64,000 bases of DNA from Parascedosporium putredinis. Lineage: Eukaryota; Ascomycota; Sordariomycetes; Microascales; Microascaceae. Within the stretch, counting starts at the first letter, position 1, and each line of letters opens with the position of its first letter. The notes below the pieces were generated by a model. That model was given only the letters and a program-made list of their open reading frames with translations, was not told the DNA's origin and did not search any database. The DNA is taken from positions 248,001 to 312,000 of the forward strand of contig CASHTG010000019.1 of NCBI GenBank assembly GCA_949357655.1. The letters are read 5' to 3'. The position numbers and the translations under genes were made by a program. Positions 25,072 through 37,591 of the stretch are shown piece by piece.

Positions 25072-28000
25072 TTATTCGCCAAGAGGCATGCCATCGAGTT
25101 CGTCGAGGAGACCCCGCCAGTTGTCCGCCAGGACCTCGGCGTACTTGACCCTCTCCTGCGCCCAGTCCTGGTTCCACCGTGACACGTGGTATTGCGAGGC
25201 TTGGAAGTACCGCAGCTCGTCCCGGATGCATTCGCGGACAAACACGGACCGGTTATGTTGCTTGACGATGGATTCCTTGTCCTGTTTTGAGACCAAAACC
25301 ATTGCGTTAGCTCAAGCACGTGTTGACAAGAACGAAAAATAAAGGAAGAAAGTCATAGAAGAAGAAGAGAAAAAAAAGTCTGTACCTTGATAATAGCCTC
25401 CGCCACCCGCTCAACCTCGCCCGGCTTCACCATACCCTCGGGCTTCGACCTCAAGTTGGCCAGCTTCGCCTCGTTGGTTTGGATCCTCTTCTCAAGGAAC
25501 GGAATCGTATCGCGGTCAAGCCTGTCGCGCCTCTCAAACATGTCCCGCATGCTCATGAGGCCGTCTCTCTGCCGCTTGAGGTCCTCGAGAACCCCGGCCT
25601 CCCAAGCGCGGCTCTCGTCCTCGAGGAGGTTCTGGCCCGTGCGCAGGTGCTTGCCCATGGCCATGAGGCCGTCATTGAGGAGCGCTACCTCGGCCGTATC
25701 CGTTGCGTAGGTGTCCGCCGTCGCGTCCGTCAGGGACGCGAGCGATAACGCTAGCCGACCATGGTCCGCGGCCACGCCCTCGGTGCGCTTGACTAGCCGG
25801 TCCACAATGTTGCACACGCCAATGTACAGCTCGGTCGACCGCCTGATGCCAAGCCGCGAGCGCGCAAACAGCTCTTCCAGAGTTGGCGGGAGCGAGTCCT
25901 CGAGACCAGGGGGCAAAGGCCGTCCATCAAACTCTTCCTGCACCGAGATGGTGGCTTGCTTTCGCCAGACAGCGAGCTCCTAACGTGAAAGAGAAACACA
26001 GAAAGTTAGAATGAAAGTCCAACCCTTCCGCCCTTCCTTGGGGCACACGGAAGGAAGAAAAGAACTTACAGTTGGCACGGTAAGGAACATGACAACGAGC
26101 TGCTCCTGGCCCAAGATAGGATGTCGCACAAGGGCGTTCAGATATCGGGCAAGGCCCCGCCTTCTCTTCTCCATAAAAGCACGGTCGTTGGAGAGGTGGT
26201 TACCGTTGACTACGAGGAAAAACAAAGGATCAAGGTTAGTTTTTTGAAATGCCATCTGAGGGTAGGGGTATTCTTATTCGCGTGTGCTGGGCATGGATGA
26301 GAGCTTACCAGCAACGCGCTTGGGCGGTAGCGGAGGCAGTGCCCTAAAGGGGTACCTCTTGTGCAGGCACTCGAGGAGCCATACGAAATCGCTGTACCGA
26401 CGCACCACCTTGCTTCCCCGCCTCGAGCTCGAAACCTCGTAGTTGTGGTGCTGGAACAAAAAGATGCCCTCCTTCTCGGGCATGAGGTTCACCGTGACAA
26501 CCTCTTCCAGGGAGTTGCCCGTCCGGCCGCTGCTAATCGCCCTGGGGAACGGTGGTTCTTGCTGCACGCTCTGCTGCCGGGGGACGGGCCGCCAAAGGGG
26601 TTCGCGGGAGGGCTCCGTAGCGAGTCGCCGAAGCCACCGGCGGTGCCCAAGCTCGGGTTATCATAGAGGCCGCCCCAGCCGCCGCCGGTGGACGCGGATG
26701 ATGGGGGCGCGGCGGTAGCAGAAGCCGATAGCGAAGGGTGTCGAGGGGCGAGGCTACGGAAGGGGTGGTATAGGCAGAGATGGGGTCGGTAGACGGGGCG
26801 GGCATGGACATGGACATGGATGGATAGCTCCCTCCGTCCGAGCCGCCGCCGCCACCGCCGTCGTTATGTTCGGAAGCCTGGAGGCCGTTGCCGTTGGTAG
26901 GCGCGATGGCGGCCGTGGATTGGTTGGATAATGTGGGGACTATGCCATCGGAGTTGTGTTGATGGTGCTTGTGGACGTCGGGTGAGTTCCACGGGTCCGC
27001 GTCGGCATCGGGAGGGAAGTCCATGGTGGACGGGCTAAAAGATTGCGATCGCGGAGGAGGGGTCGAGGGCCTGCGCGGCTGCCTCTCGTCGTTCTGTTGC
27101 TGCTGCTGCTGCTGCCGTCGTTGCTGCGTCGGCGTCGGCGGCGTCGGCTGGGAGGTTGGCTGTTTGGCGGGTGTTTGTGGAGGTTTGGCAGCGAGCTCGG
27201 CCGTATGCAATTCGGGCTCAGCGTTGATACCAATGAACTTGGGTTGCGGGAGATCTGGATGAGGGCGAAACGTTGCAAAATTAGCTCGGGTCACTTTTTT
27301 TTTTTTTTCTTTTTCTTTTCCCTCCCCGTGATGGGGCGAAGATGACGAAGGGCACTTAAGATGGCGTACGTATTTTCTCAACTGAAAAAGGGTTCAAGGG
27401 AATTAATGGGGGACTTTGTAGAGAATGGCGTTTCTCAAGGTAGTGTAGGGGCGTTTTTGCGGAAATGTGCTGCTTGGCCACCCAAAAGCCCAATCCAGCC
27501 AACCAGGGAACAGTGCAGGGCAGGGAGGTGGGATAATAGATCGCTAATGAGCTTGGGATGGTGTCACAGCTGACGACCACTATCACAGCCAGGCCCAGCA
27601 GCACAGCGAAGCAACGGCGATAAGGCAAAAGCACGAGCTCGCAGGGGACAGCTTCCGCCAACTCATGCGGTCGGACAAGGCCAGCCAGTCCCCTGGCTGC
27701 AATGTCTGTCGGTGCCCCGCAAATTGCTCTGCTAGGCTTAAATAGCTCGTTTTTTCTGCTTCTTCTTTTCTTTTGCTGCCTCTAGCTCCGTGGGAGCTTG
27801 CAGTTGGCCGACCAGCAGGGTAACAGCCAATCAATTCAAGCGTTCAGGGATGGTGGCAATCGGCTTTGTCGGAGGGGAAACCAGCGAGAGCACCCACCTT
27901 GGATGCTTTGAAAGCTACCCCTCGAGAGAGCCAAGGAGTGCAGTTTTCTTGTAGGATAGGGAATGGAAAGAAAGGGACAAGGATGTTTCTGCAAGCTTTT

Positions 28001-28766
28001 GCCGCGGAGGGGTTTCAAGTGGGAGGAAATTGATGATGGATGATGCTGGGACGAGGGAGAAGCAAGGCAGGAAGCGAGCCAGGCCTTCCAAGGGTGACCC
28101 GCGCGAGCCGCTCCAATGCATCGGCATACGACACGCAAAATGGCAGCCAAAGCCCCAGAAGAATAAACGTCGGAAGAAAAAGGAATAAAACGGGTCGGGA
28201 TCGGGAAAACGAGAAGAGGATCGGGAGGAAAGGAATGGGCAACAAAAGGTTGAAAAATATAACAGGAAAGAAAAGAGCGATAACGCCACGCTTGCTCACC
28301 TCCCTTGCGCTCATCCACAGTATCCAAGCTCAGTGTCTCTCCTTCCTGCGCCAGCCCGACCAGCGCCAGCAACACGTTGAACTCGTTCCGGCCTACATCG
28401 CCGCCTCCGGGCGACACGATGCCCAATATGCGGTCCCTCTGCTCCGAGCTGATGCGCGCCGCCGCAAAGAGGCGCGTGAGCCCCCGCCTGCTAATCTTGC
28501 CCAAGCCACCCTCCTCGTCTTCTTCGAGTGTGCGGTCAAAGAGGTCGACGTACGACTCGGGCACGTCCGCAGGACGGAGGAGCGTCTTGACCAGGTCAGC
28601 CCTAGATTGGCGCCGCCGCGGGTGGGCATGTCCCACGGGAGCCGCTGCGGGACCCGTCATTGTTGCCATTTCCGCTGTCGTCGTCGCCGAAGAGGTCGCG
28701 GGATCGCGAGGCTGGCGATCCGATCAAGGCGCTCTTGCCCGGCGGTGAGGTGCCGAAGAGGGCCAT
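25072..28766 (-). CDS. mvp1: Mvp1-type sorting nexin (PX-BAR)
   Basis: Endosomal protein for recycling and vacuolar protein sorting; it binds PI3P. Five exons on the minus strand: 28766-28300, 27254-26309, 26209-26070, 25979-25386 and 25281-25072. Introns are 1045, 99, 90 and 104 bp. The start ATG has a strong context (CGGCCATGGCC) and opens MALFGTSPPGK, as in other fungal Mvp1 proteins. Residues about 60-155 form the conserved helical N-terminal region (SRADLVKTLL...GRNEFNVLLALVGLAQEG). A Gln/Pro-rich linker with seven Gln follows. The PX domain (about 405-515) has RRYSDF and PPLPPKR. The C-terminal BAR domain contains LEDLKRQRDGLMSMRDMFER. One missing base each near 28638, 28621, 26745-26748 and 26579-26583 breaks the frame. 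Allowing for them gives 787 codons (786 residues) and all splice phases fit. Confidence 0.93.
27096..27117. repeat. CTG/CAG trinucleotide tract (poly-Gln in mvp1)
   Basis: TGC repeats on the + strand encode a run of seven Gln in the low-complexity linker of the sorting nexin. Such tracts often vary in length between strains. Confidence 0.85.
27255..28299 (-). other. Long first intron of mvp1 (1045 bp)
   Basis: Donor GTGAGC after ...DERKG and acceptor CCAG before DLPQPKFIGI join in phase 1. The joined sequence matches the family order (conserved N-terminal domain, then LPQPK). It is ten times longer than the other mvp1 introns. It contains only overlapping low-quality ORFs and a T run (27295-27308, + strand) near its 3' end. 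Confidence 0.75.
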
Positions 28767-30309
28767 GGCCGATTTTATTTATTGTTTTATGGTTTCCTCT
28801 TTACTCTAGCTGAAGCTTCTGTGCCGGGCGCTGTTCGTTGGGGGTTGTCGGGAGCTGTCGTGGGGCGCGAAGGGCGGGAGCTTTGATCGACAATGGCTGT
28901 CCTTGTCTGATGATGATGGGGGCGTAATAGAGGAAGGTAAAGACGGTCGTAAATGAGCTCTTTCGCAATACCTCGCCGGGCCGATTCAATCGATGGAGCT
29001 CAAGGAGTGCTCGTGGCGTCGCTCACTTGGGCAGAGGTTGGTTGAGGGGAGAAAATGCGACAAGGCAAAGCGTGCGAGGAAACAAAGAGGCGAAGGAGAT
29101 ACGAGCTGTCCGAGTGGCTTGTTGATGACGACTGCGCGCAATGCACTGCAGGGCGCGGCGACACTTCTCTTTGCTTCTCTTTCGAGTATGGTGCGGTGCC
29201 AAGTTGGGGCGGTTTTCGCCTGTTCTTGTCGAAGTGCCAGCGTTGAATCGTGAACTGATTTGACCCAGGCTGCAGCAGGTTACATACAGTTTGCGAAGGG
29301 GGTTGCCGGCGGGATTGATCAATCGGAATCACTGATGTGTGCTCAGAGGTGGGGAAGGGAGATCAGTGATGAGGCGGATTCCCAATTGACGGATGGAAAT
29401 GGGTCATTCTATTGGTGCCGGTTGCTTGTTGGACACTGTGCGTCGCTATCTGGGAGAGCTGTGCTCAGTTGGGTTGATGGTGCACAGGACTGATCCTGGC
29501 AGCAGTCGGGGTTTGCTTGGGAGCAGTGGATTTATCAGATTGGAAGAGAAAGAGTAAGGAAAAGAAAACCAAAGGGCAATAACGCACAAAGTTTTCTGAG
29601 AGAAGAAAAAAAGGGAATAGGAGAAAAAGAAGACTGGAAGGAAGATGATGACCTCGGATGACGATGACCTCGGGCTCAAGTCGAAGCTATGGAAATAGTG
29701 CCAACGGTCTGAAACAACAGGATCGAGAAGGGGTTGGGAAAGGAAGCTCCAGGCCGCCCAACCGAAAGAGGATAGCTTAAGCAAATTGCTGTCCGAGGGG
29801 CAAGCGCGGCAGCAGCGATCCAACACACACCACTGTAGCCTTCCATTGGGAGAGTTCCACTTCGCCCCACGCTAGGCAATCACAATGGATCGATATAGTG
29901 TCTATGTGAAGTTATCAACTGATATGCGCCAGCCCTTGCCCTCCAGAACGAGCAAAACAATGGATCTAATATCGGATGGTATTACAACAAAATGAAATAA
30001 AACCTAATCTATTGCAAGCTGCACAGGTTAATTCTCCTAAAGCTATGTCTGCCTACCCTTGTGTACGCATCTCAGCCTACAACAACCATCCCAAACCTCC
30101 TATATCGAAAGGCATTGAAATAGATCCATTACATTGTATTCGAAAAAGGATTGATGCTTGATGGTGGTGTAATTGTACATCGGCGCCCTTCCAGGCCCCG
30201 TTTCTATCAGACATTTGTCCACTCCACTCCTCGAACCTCCAGCCGACTTTGATACAAACAAAACGTACATGGCATACTGAGTACATCTCTTTCCTCGCCA
30301 CCAACTCTT
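28767..30309. other. Intergenic region mvp1 to uL15m
   Basis: Upstream region of mvp1 followed by the 3' end of the uL15m gene. Both genes are on the minus strand, so only mvp1 has its promoter here. No coding sequence is recognised. Pyrimidine-rich (on the minus strand) patches occur at 29550-29650. Confidence 0.5.
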
Positions 30310-31390
30310 TTAAAAGATCCTCTCCTCCTCAGCCACCTTCTTCCTCTGCCGCACCTTGCGCTTCGCCTTCTTCTCCGTCGGCACGCCAAAGAACAAGCTC
30401 GGGTTCTCGCCCGGCCGCAGCAAGTGGCTCAAGTACCCCCTATGCGCCGGGTCCCGATAGTACTCCATGTCCTCGCGGCCCGTCGGATCCGGGAGCCTAT
30501 ACTTATAGGGCCCTTGCCTCGCCGCCTCCAGCACGCCCTCCACGTGCTCCTTGCCCTGCGGCAGCGGCGTCTCCGTGTTGACGCTCGTGCCGTTGAGCAG
30601 CCGCCGGATGGCCAGGCGCGTGTAGTACCGCGTCACCACCCGCCCGCCCGCCTGCTCCACCGCCGCGATGGCGTCCGCCGACGCCCGCGACACCATGATG
30701 TTGATCGGGTGCGAAAACGTCTCCTTGCCCCGGCCCAGCAGCTTCACGCCGTCCTTGACCGAGCCCAGGATCCCGCATTCGATGAGCTCCTTGGGCGTGA
30801 TTTGCTTCGTCACGTCGAGGCGGCCGTTGTCGATCCACTCCTGGATTTGGTCGAGGTTCGTGACCGAGAGTCGTTGCGCGTTACTGAGAAGAACGGGGTG
30901 AAAATATAAGTATGTGAATCAAGGAAAAAAGAAGCAACGGGACAAAAGAGAGGCGAAGAAAGGAGAAAATACTCACAGATTGTCGAAACCCTTCTTACCC
31001 TTGATCCGGATTAAAGGCGTCTGACCACCCTGGAACCACGCATTCACCTGCGCCCTCGCCTTCCGTCCCTTCTGACCCCTACCTGACGTCTTTCCGTACC
31101 CGGACGACGCACCCCGACCCACCCTCGTCCGCTTCTTCACCGCACCGACATTGTTCCTCAACGTCGCGAGAATGTGCGCGCCCCGTCTCGAACCAGCCAT
31201 CAACGGCATCGCCATCATCTTCGTCGTCGTCGTCGCCGTCATCGCCGTCATCGCCGGAGTGCAGCCCGTCGCGTTTTGCAGAGAGTCGGGAGAAGAGGGC
31301 GGCCATGGACGGCGTCGCCGCCGCGGGCCTCGCGGCGGTCGAGCCGAGGGCCGCCCGCAGATGCGGTGCCAATTGGAGGCGAGGAGGCAT
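30310..31390 (-). CDS. mrpl10: Mitochondrial large-subunit ribosomal protein uL15m
   Basis: Structural protein of the mitochondrial 54S subunit (MRPL10 in yeast, bacterial L15 family). Exon 1 is 31390-30977, the intron 30976-30884 (GTGAGT...CAG, 93 bp) and exon 2 30883-30310. The L15 signature is clear: KKRTRVGRGASSGYGKTSGR with QKGRKAR and FQGGQTPL after it, then NAQRLSVTNLDQIQEW and the conserved ILGSVKDGVKLLGRG. The C-terminal extension ends in a basic Lys/Arg-rich tail. The N-terminus (MPPRLQLAPHL...) is Arg/Ala-rich and fits a mitochondrial presequence. Its frame does not reach the L15 domain directly: two missing bases (or one extra) are needed around 31253-31290. This would give 330 codons (329 residues). 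The exact presequence is uncertain; the L15 domain is not. Confidence 0.92.
31217..31252. repeat. Imperfect GAC/GAT trinucleotide repeat in uL15m presequence
   Basis: A GATGACGGC/GACGAC-type repeat codes for a Thr/Met-rich patch at the end of the presumed mitochondrial presequence. Adjacent G/C runs are where the frame is lost. Confidence 0.7.
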
Positions 31391-32471
31391 GGTTGGAAAA
31401 AAGCGGCAGCAGAAATAGGTAATGAGAGCGCGCTGCCAACTTTTTCCTTTTTCCCTGTAGATCGTCTTTAGTCTTTCGTTTCGAGGTTGAGGTGGAAAGC
31501 TTTGGTAAGGGGAAAAAATTCGGAGAGCTAAGGTGATGTGTCTGTGCCTCAGGCATGAATTCTGAATTGATTGGCTCTGCTCAAACTGACCCCTGGCTTG
31601 ACGCTATTAATTACGATTACAACTATTATCGACAGAGCCACCAGCAAAACCTCAAGCCTCTCAAATCGTTTCTTCAGCATCAGCCGTGAAGAGGGCGAGC
31701 TGATGGGAAACGAAAGAAAATGATTCTTCTAACTTTGGGCCTCGGCCTCATTTCTACTAAAGTGGCCCATGAATCTCGGTACAGAGACTAAGAAACATGA
31801 TCAAACCACGGCAAAGGGAGAATCGACGAGGATGAAACAAGTGATTTTTTTAATCAACTGAAAAAGGCTCTTGGTCCCGTGTGTTCATTCATGCCACAGA
31901 GCATGATTACATTGATGATACGTACTAATACAGGCGGAGAGGACAAAAAATTGAAGCAAAGAAGATAGGACAGAGGCAGAAAAATTGCAAAAGGAATTAG
32001 GAAAGAAAAAGAAAAAGCCGAAATCTTCAAGATCGTAAGGTACAAGTTAAACGGTTAACAAGAAGAAGAAAAAAAAAAAAGACGAGGAAAAAGAAGAGAA
32101 AATAAAGACAAATGGTAATGTTCATGGATGTATCGATCCGGCCACCCATGGTCAAAATGCACTTCTCCCAGGAAGTCGGACAAGGGTTTCCTCTGTCTCG
32201 GTCCACCTCAACGCCATTCGCTATGCATACATTTTCTCGCCCAAGTCTCTAAGAAGACAAAAGACAAGAGACCCAATGTGTGAGAGAAAAAAAGAAGAAA
32301 ACAAGGATAGGAACTTGTTCTCGGAGAGAGAAAAGCCCTGATGGTCGTGCAAGACTCAGGATGTTCAAGGAGACAGAAATGGAGAAGAAGAAAAGAAGAA
32401 AAAGTGTCGCGGAAAGGCTACATGAAACCGCGGCTCATCCCTTCATTTCACCATATTCCCTTTCTCTTCTC
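31391..32471. other. Intergenic region uL15m to beta-propeller gene
   Basis: Promoter side of uL15m and 3' side of the beta-propeller gene. It has A/T-rich and A/G-rich stretches (for example 31975-32110 and 32280-32405). No gene is recognised. Confidence 0.5.
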
Positions 32472-33913
32472 TTAAATCTGCATGGCAAACTGAGGCCCAA
32501 AGTTGGCATCACCAAAGATGTTGACATCAAGCGCAGCAATCGGCGAAGACACAAGCGTCCCCGCCGCCTCCACAGCAGCGCTAAAGTCCGCCGCGGCAGC
32601 CACGGCACCGCCCTGAGCCGCCGTGTTGCCGTTCCTCGCAAGCGCGACGAGACCCAGCCCACTGTTCTGGTTGGTGGAGAAGAGCAGATTCTCGTCGGCG
32701 GACAGGGAGAACATGCGGGGCACGGAGCCGCCCGAGGAGATGCTCTCGCTAAAGTCGAGGAGATGGGCCCGCCCTCCTCGGTGGGGACGTTGACCCTGAA
32801 GTGGGTGATGCTGTCGGTCTCGTTGCCCGTGTTGCGGTTGGAGATGTAGACGTCCCGGTTATCGGAGGAGATGACGATCTCGCCGGCGGTGGCGGTGGTG
32901 GCGTTGGCGGGGGCAAGTCCTGGCCAAAGGTGCTGAGGACCTGGGTGGGCACGAACTGGATGGAGTTCTCGACGTAGGTGACCTGGAAGACCTCGACGAC
33001 GTTGAGGAGCTCGCAGAGGAGGATGTAGTGGGTGGCGGCCTGGGCGCCCCGGGGAAGAAGGCGCCGTGACGGGGGCCGCAACCGTCGGGGGTCACGCGCA
33101 CGCGGTTGACGACCTCGAACTGGTCGTCCTGGGCGTCGATGACGAGCAGGGTGTCGGTGCCGAGATCGTTGACGACGAAGAAGCGGCCGGAAGGGTCGAG
33201 GACGGACTGGTGAGGGTGGGGGCCTCTTGGCGGTTGGCGTTGGGGCCGAGGGGGTCGTTGGAGACGATTTGCTTGAAGAGGCGGAGGGTGCCGTCGGTGA
33301 TGTCCCAGATGTCGATGACGCCGGTGCCGCTGGGAAGAAACGGATGTTAGCTTGTGAAATTCTAGGAAAGACGGAAAGACGGAACAGAAAGAGGGGTGTC
33401 GACTTACAAGGAGGAACCGACCATCCTGGTCTTGTCAAGGTTGAACTCGAGGTGGACTACGCCAGCCGAGCCGGCAGCGTTCTGAACCAACTGAATGGTG
33501 TTGGAGTCACGGTCAATCTAATGTTACCCAGGCGTGTTAGCATGATTTCCGTCTCTCCGTCTTTTGTTATCCCTCCAATGGCCACCAGCCACCCCCTTCT
33601 TCTCCTTTCCCCCGGTATGTTCCCTCATCTACTCACCACGAAGAGCTTGGTCACGGCGTTAAACTCGTCAACAGCGTAGAGCAAGTTGGGCTCCCGGAAA
33701 GCCAACCAGCTAGGGTTGGTGCCGGCCTCGGTAGCGTTGGCAGCGACGCTGAAAGTGATGCCGTCAAAGTCGACCAAGAGGACCGAGTTGGGCACACCGA
33801 GGAGCAGCTTGGTGGGCACGCCGGGGACCTGGCGCTTGGCGAGATCCGCGGCGGGAGAGGGGGGCGGCGGCCGCAGCGAGGGCCGCGTTAAGGAGGAGAC
33901 TGGCGAAACGCAT
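32472..33913 (-). CDS. Secreted lactonase-type seven-bladed beta-propeller
   Basis: Resembles the fungal 3-carboxymuconate cyclase / 6-phosphogluconolactonase-like family (lactonase fold). The substrate is unknown. Exons: 33913-33637, 33517-33408 and 33329-32472; introns 119 bp (GTGAGT...TAG) and 78 bp (GTAAGT...CAG). The start MRFASLLLNAALAAAAA is a signal peptide, followed by AKRQVPG, a Kex2-like KR site. Family features include GTGVIDIWDI, PHPHQSVLDPSGRFFVVND (the HPH motif near the active-site face), GCGPRHGAFF, ISSDNRDVYISNRN and FSLSADENLLFSTNQNSG. Two bases are missing (or one extra) in exon 1 near 33855-33871. Exon 3 lacks one base at each of about 33218-33222, 33051-33054, 32909-32913 and 32763-32770. 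Allowing for these gives 417 codons (416 residues) with all splice phases correct. The product is likely extracellular. Confidence 0.88.
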
Positions 33914-34944
33914 TGTGAAAGGTCGGGTCTATTTAGATCTCTCTTTTGTTTTTTCACGTCTTTATCGAAAAGGGTTAGAAGATGGAAGAAGAAAAACGGT
34001 GAAGATGCGCCTGGCGTCTGTTGCGGTTTAAAAGTAATACTTGAAAAAAGGAGTGTAAGTCGGAAGAACCGGGCTTGCGACGAGATGAAGGCAAGAAGAA
34101 GAAAAAAAGAAGGGAATGATTAGACGAGGTATCACCAAAAGGAAGATGGAGGGGGAGGAAAGGTAGATTATATAGAAGAAGACTTGTCTCTCTCGGGAGT
34201 GAGAGATCGTGAGATAGTGGAAGGGGGTCAACGGCGAGAGATAGTCAAGGGGGCGTGGGGGAATTCGTCAGTCAGGGCAGAGGGGCGTGTGGGATGTAAG
34301 TGAAGTGTGGAAGTAAGAGGCCCCTTGCTCAATGGATTAATACAGCCCCCATCCCAGCTCTGTCAAAAAGTCTAAATGGATTGTTTAGAAGAAAAAAACG
34401 AGAGGGGCAAAGGGGAAACAAGGGGGAAGGGGACGGAACGTCCTTGGACCAGTTCTACGGGGGTCGTGGTGGGAGAGGGAACATGAAGGGCATGACAGTG
34501 ATTTAGGGTTGATGGGAAACGCTTCGAACAAGGTTCGAACCTCTGTTGTCGGCACTTTGAGAGAGAGAGAGTAGAGGGATGAAGGAAAGGCGGAGGTGAG
34601 GAAGCAGGGAGGAAGAAAAAAAAAGAAAGAAGAAAGAGACAAAAAGGTACATTGATTTCCCAACGATTGTATGCAATTGTAAAGTAACCACTCTCCCATA
34701 AAACTTGCCAAAAAAAAGAAACAGAAAAGAAGCATAAAAAAAAAGAGCAAGGCGCCATCGTCATCATCCCAAAAGACGGACCAAAACGTGTGCGACGGCA
34801 TCTTGGGGTTGCCGAGACGATCAAACACCACCTCTCACGCTTTCGCTGTTCGGCCGGCAGCCTCCCAAGGCTTGGCTCCAATGGCGAGCGACAGCTGTCC
34901 CGCGTCCGTGTCACTGTCCACTGTTCACCAAGCACATTGATCCA

Positions 34945-34972
34945 GCACTCAAGCACTCAAGCACTCAAGCAC
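34945..34972. repeat. Tandem 8-nt repeat GCACTCAA, 3.5 copies
   Basis: Three perfect copies and a half copy of GCACTCAA in intergenic DNA. Confidence 0.95.
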
Positions 34973-37570
34973 GACCACTGTCTTCAATTACTTCAACTCT
35001 TCCCTTGTCGAGTACAACCCCCAGCAAAGAACACAGCAAAGAACAATGCAATGGATCCATTCGATCCCACTCCTTGCTCCCTCCTGGGGACTCGCGCCGA
35101 TTGTACCGGCTCCGTCCACCGTCCACCCGTCCGCCTTGACCCCTCCCTTCACTTCACAGTTTCCCATCGTCCAGCTCGCCATCGTGACTCTTTCTCCCCC
35201 ACCCCCACCTGAGATTTCATTGATCCCTCCGCGCAAGGGGATGGGAGATGGGGACAGAGGCAAGGATTCAACCTCTTTAGACCCTGGAACAAGTTTCGAT
35301 CCATCCATGATCCCTTGCGCACGAAAAGCCTTGAAGCCAGCCCCCGGCCTCATTTTACCTTGTTTCCCCTCGTGCTCTCTCACAAGGTGGCCTTCCAAGT
35401 GAGTGCTCCCTGTAACCTGTGTAAGTCGCCCCTAGTCAACCCAACCATCCGTACTTTTCTCTCCGCAAGACTTCTAGTTTCAGATTCTTCTTTCTTTTCG
35501 ACTCCCTTCCATGTATCGCAGTCCTGTCGCAGTTGCGCAATTCGATGCCCTCTGATAGAGCCTGAAGAGCGTGAAAAGGAAAAAAATCTTTTTCAAAAGA
35601 GCCATTCCGCTGGGTCCTTTCACTCTCCACCAGCACTCCTTCGTACGTCGATCTTGATGAGCTGCAGCAGATATTCCCTTGGCCCCCTCAACCAAAAAAG
35701 AAGAAATTACAAGTTAAGAAAAAAGGCATCAAGTGATCTCCAAGAGTCACCCGCAGCGATTTCCATCATGACACAAGCCGCCAGTGGCGCAGTCTCGCTG
35801 GCTGGCCCAACTTCCGCTCATTACACGCTCACGCTCGTTCCCAGGGCCCGCTGTCACGTCGCTCCCTGGCTCGAGCAGACGGCGATCATGGACTCGCCCC
35901 AAACCGAGTTTCTCGCGGTCCTTCCATCTCCCCTCATTTCGGCCCTCTTGCCTCCAGCGCACACGCATACTCTCTTCTCCCCTCCCCCACTCTGCCTCGG
36001 TTTTTGTGTGCATAGGGGCGGGCGCCAGGCTGTCCAAATACACCAACCCCGTCTTGCCTTTTGGGCAGTACTGTTAGTCTCGTGCCAGGCCATCCACCGA
36101 TCGAAATGTAGTTGCGTCTCATCTCCATTCTCATCAAGATTGCCCTCTGTAGATCAGGATCTTTGGGTGACCCCCAAGTCAAACCTTTCGGTGCGGTCCC
36201 GGACTAGACTAGCAGCTCAGCGCGTCTAGACGTATACACTACGTTGACTTACACGCCCCCTCCCACACCGGCCCTCTTCCCATCTCTTTGGGCTCATTCT
36301 TCAGCCTTGTCCCCTCTCTGCCTCGGCCATCCTCGTCTTATTAGTTGGCTTCACCTCAGTGTATCAAGGGGCTCATGATGGGATCGGATTGAAGCAACCA
36401 TATCGAGGATAGACGGGCATGGCGGGGGCGCTTAGGAAACCCGTCGGGGCTGCCAAGAACACCATCGTAGCTTTCATTCCGTGGCTTCCGATACTATAAT
36501 GTTCTGTCTTTTTAATACCTAGCCTGACTAGAAAAGAGGAAAAACGAACAAGGCGCTCAAAAAGAAGAAAGAAGAAAACATCCACCCTCTCGTCCCGTAC
36601 TTCTAAACGCCAAAACCCAGAAGCGAGTCCCTCCCCGTCGACCGTCTTCGTCTCTTCCCTCAGGTGCTGCCGGTTGTGTCTCGAATTCTCGTTCCGGCTA
36701 ATTCCATCTCCACATCCAACACCCAACGGCAACCGAATAAACGACGTTCTATCCTCGAACCGCCTGCCGTCGCACCCATTCACCAATCGTTTTTTTCTTT
36801 TCTTCCCGCTCTCTTATTGGTGAATTCGTGTTGAAAATTCCTGGCCCTTTTGATTTTGGTTTCATCCAAGCCTCCCTGATCCTCCTTCTTCTTCCTCAGT
36901 GATCATTTTCAGAACCCGTTTTTTTCTCTCGTCTTCTCCCTTCTTGAAATCCAGTCTCGACTGCTCTCTTCTCGCCTCCGGGTTCGCTGGCGCAAATCCT
37001 ATGGGCCGAGAAAACGTTTTGGACATCATTCGGTCTCGTCTCCAATAGGTCCAGGTCCAGTTCTTCAGCCCTCCTCGAGAAAAAGTTCTTTCCAAAAGTG
37101 GCGAGTCTTCTCTCCGGCTCCAGGGCTATCTACCTTTGCCTAATCGTCGTCACCCCTCCCATCCCATCCCCTCCCCTCCCTTGATATGTGCTTCATGAGT
37201 CTCCGTATCGTTCTTGAAACAAAAAAATGTTTAGAGTCTGGCCTCCACCGTGATTTGCTTCCCTTGGACGAACAAGAAAAAAATACGGGTTTAGCAAAAG
37301 GGGGAGTGGGAGGGGAAAAGCCCGGCTGAGGTAAGAAGTGGCACGACTAACGAACGACATTGATGCTGCTTCAATAACATCCTGCTCCTCTTACACACCT
37401 CAGTGAAACCAACTTTTGCCTGTCCTTGTAAAATATCCCCAAAAAGGGGGTTCAAAACGCAAGAGCGATAGAAAACAGGAGAGGGTGGAAACCGAGACCT
37501 TTAGTTCCCCAGACAATGCTATTCAAGAAGCGAAGGTGATCGTTTTCTCGCGATGTCGGAGCCGACTATC

Positions 37571-37591
37571 AAAAAAAAAAAAAAAAAAAAA
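37571..37591. repeat. A21 homopolymer
   Basis: Uninterrupted run of 21 A. Together with the A20 run at 55279-55298 it shows that long A/T runs survive in this assembly, whereas G/C runs do not exceed about seven. Confidence 0.9.

Noticed and set aside
21118..33913. Broken frames read as pseudogenes
   Set aside because: All breaks are at C/G runs in one direction, motifs on both sides are intact, and exon lengths fit splice phases once the bases are allowed for. Decay would also give stops, substitutions and insertions.
34527..34540. GGTTCGAACC box-B-like sequence
   Set aside because: No matching acceptor, D arm or anticodon arm on either strand.
35315..36229. 304-codon ORF on the + strand
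   Set aside because: Composition is Ser/Pro/Leu/Arg-rich without domain pattern and competing ORFs cover the opposite strand; reads as C/T-rich intergenic DNA.
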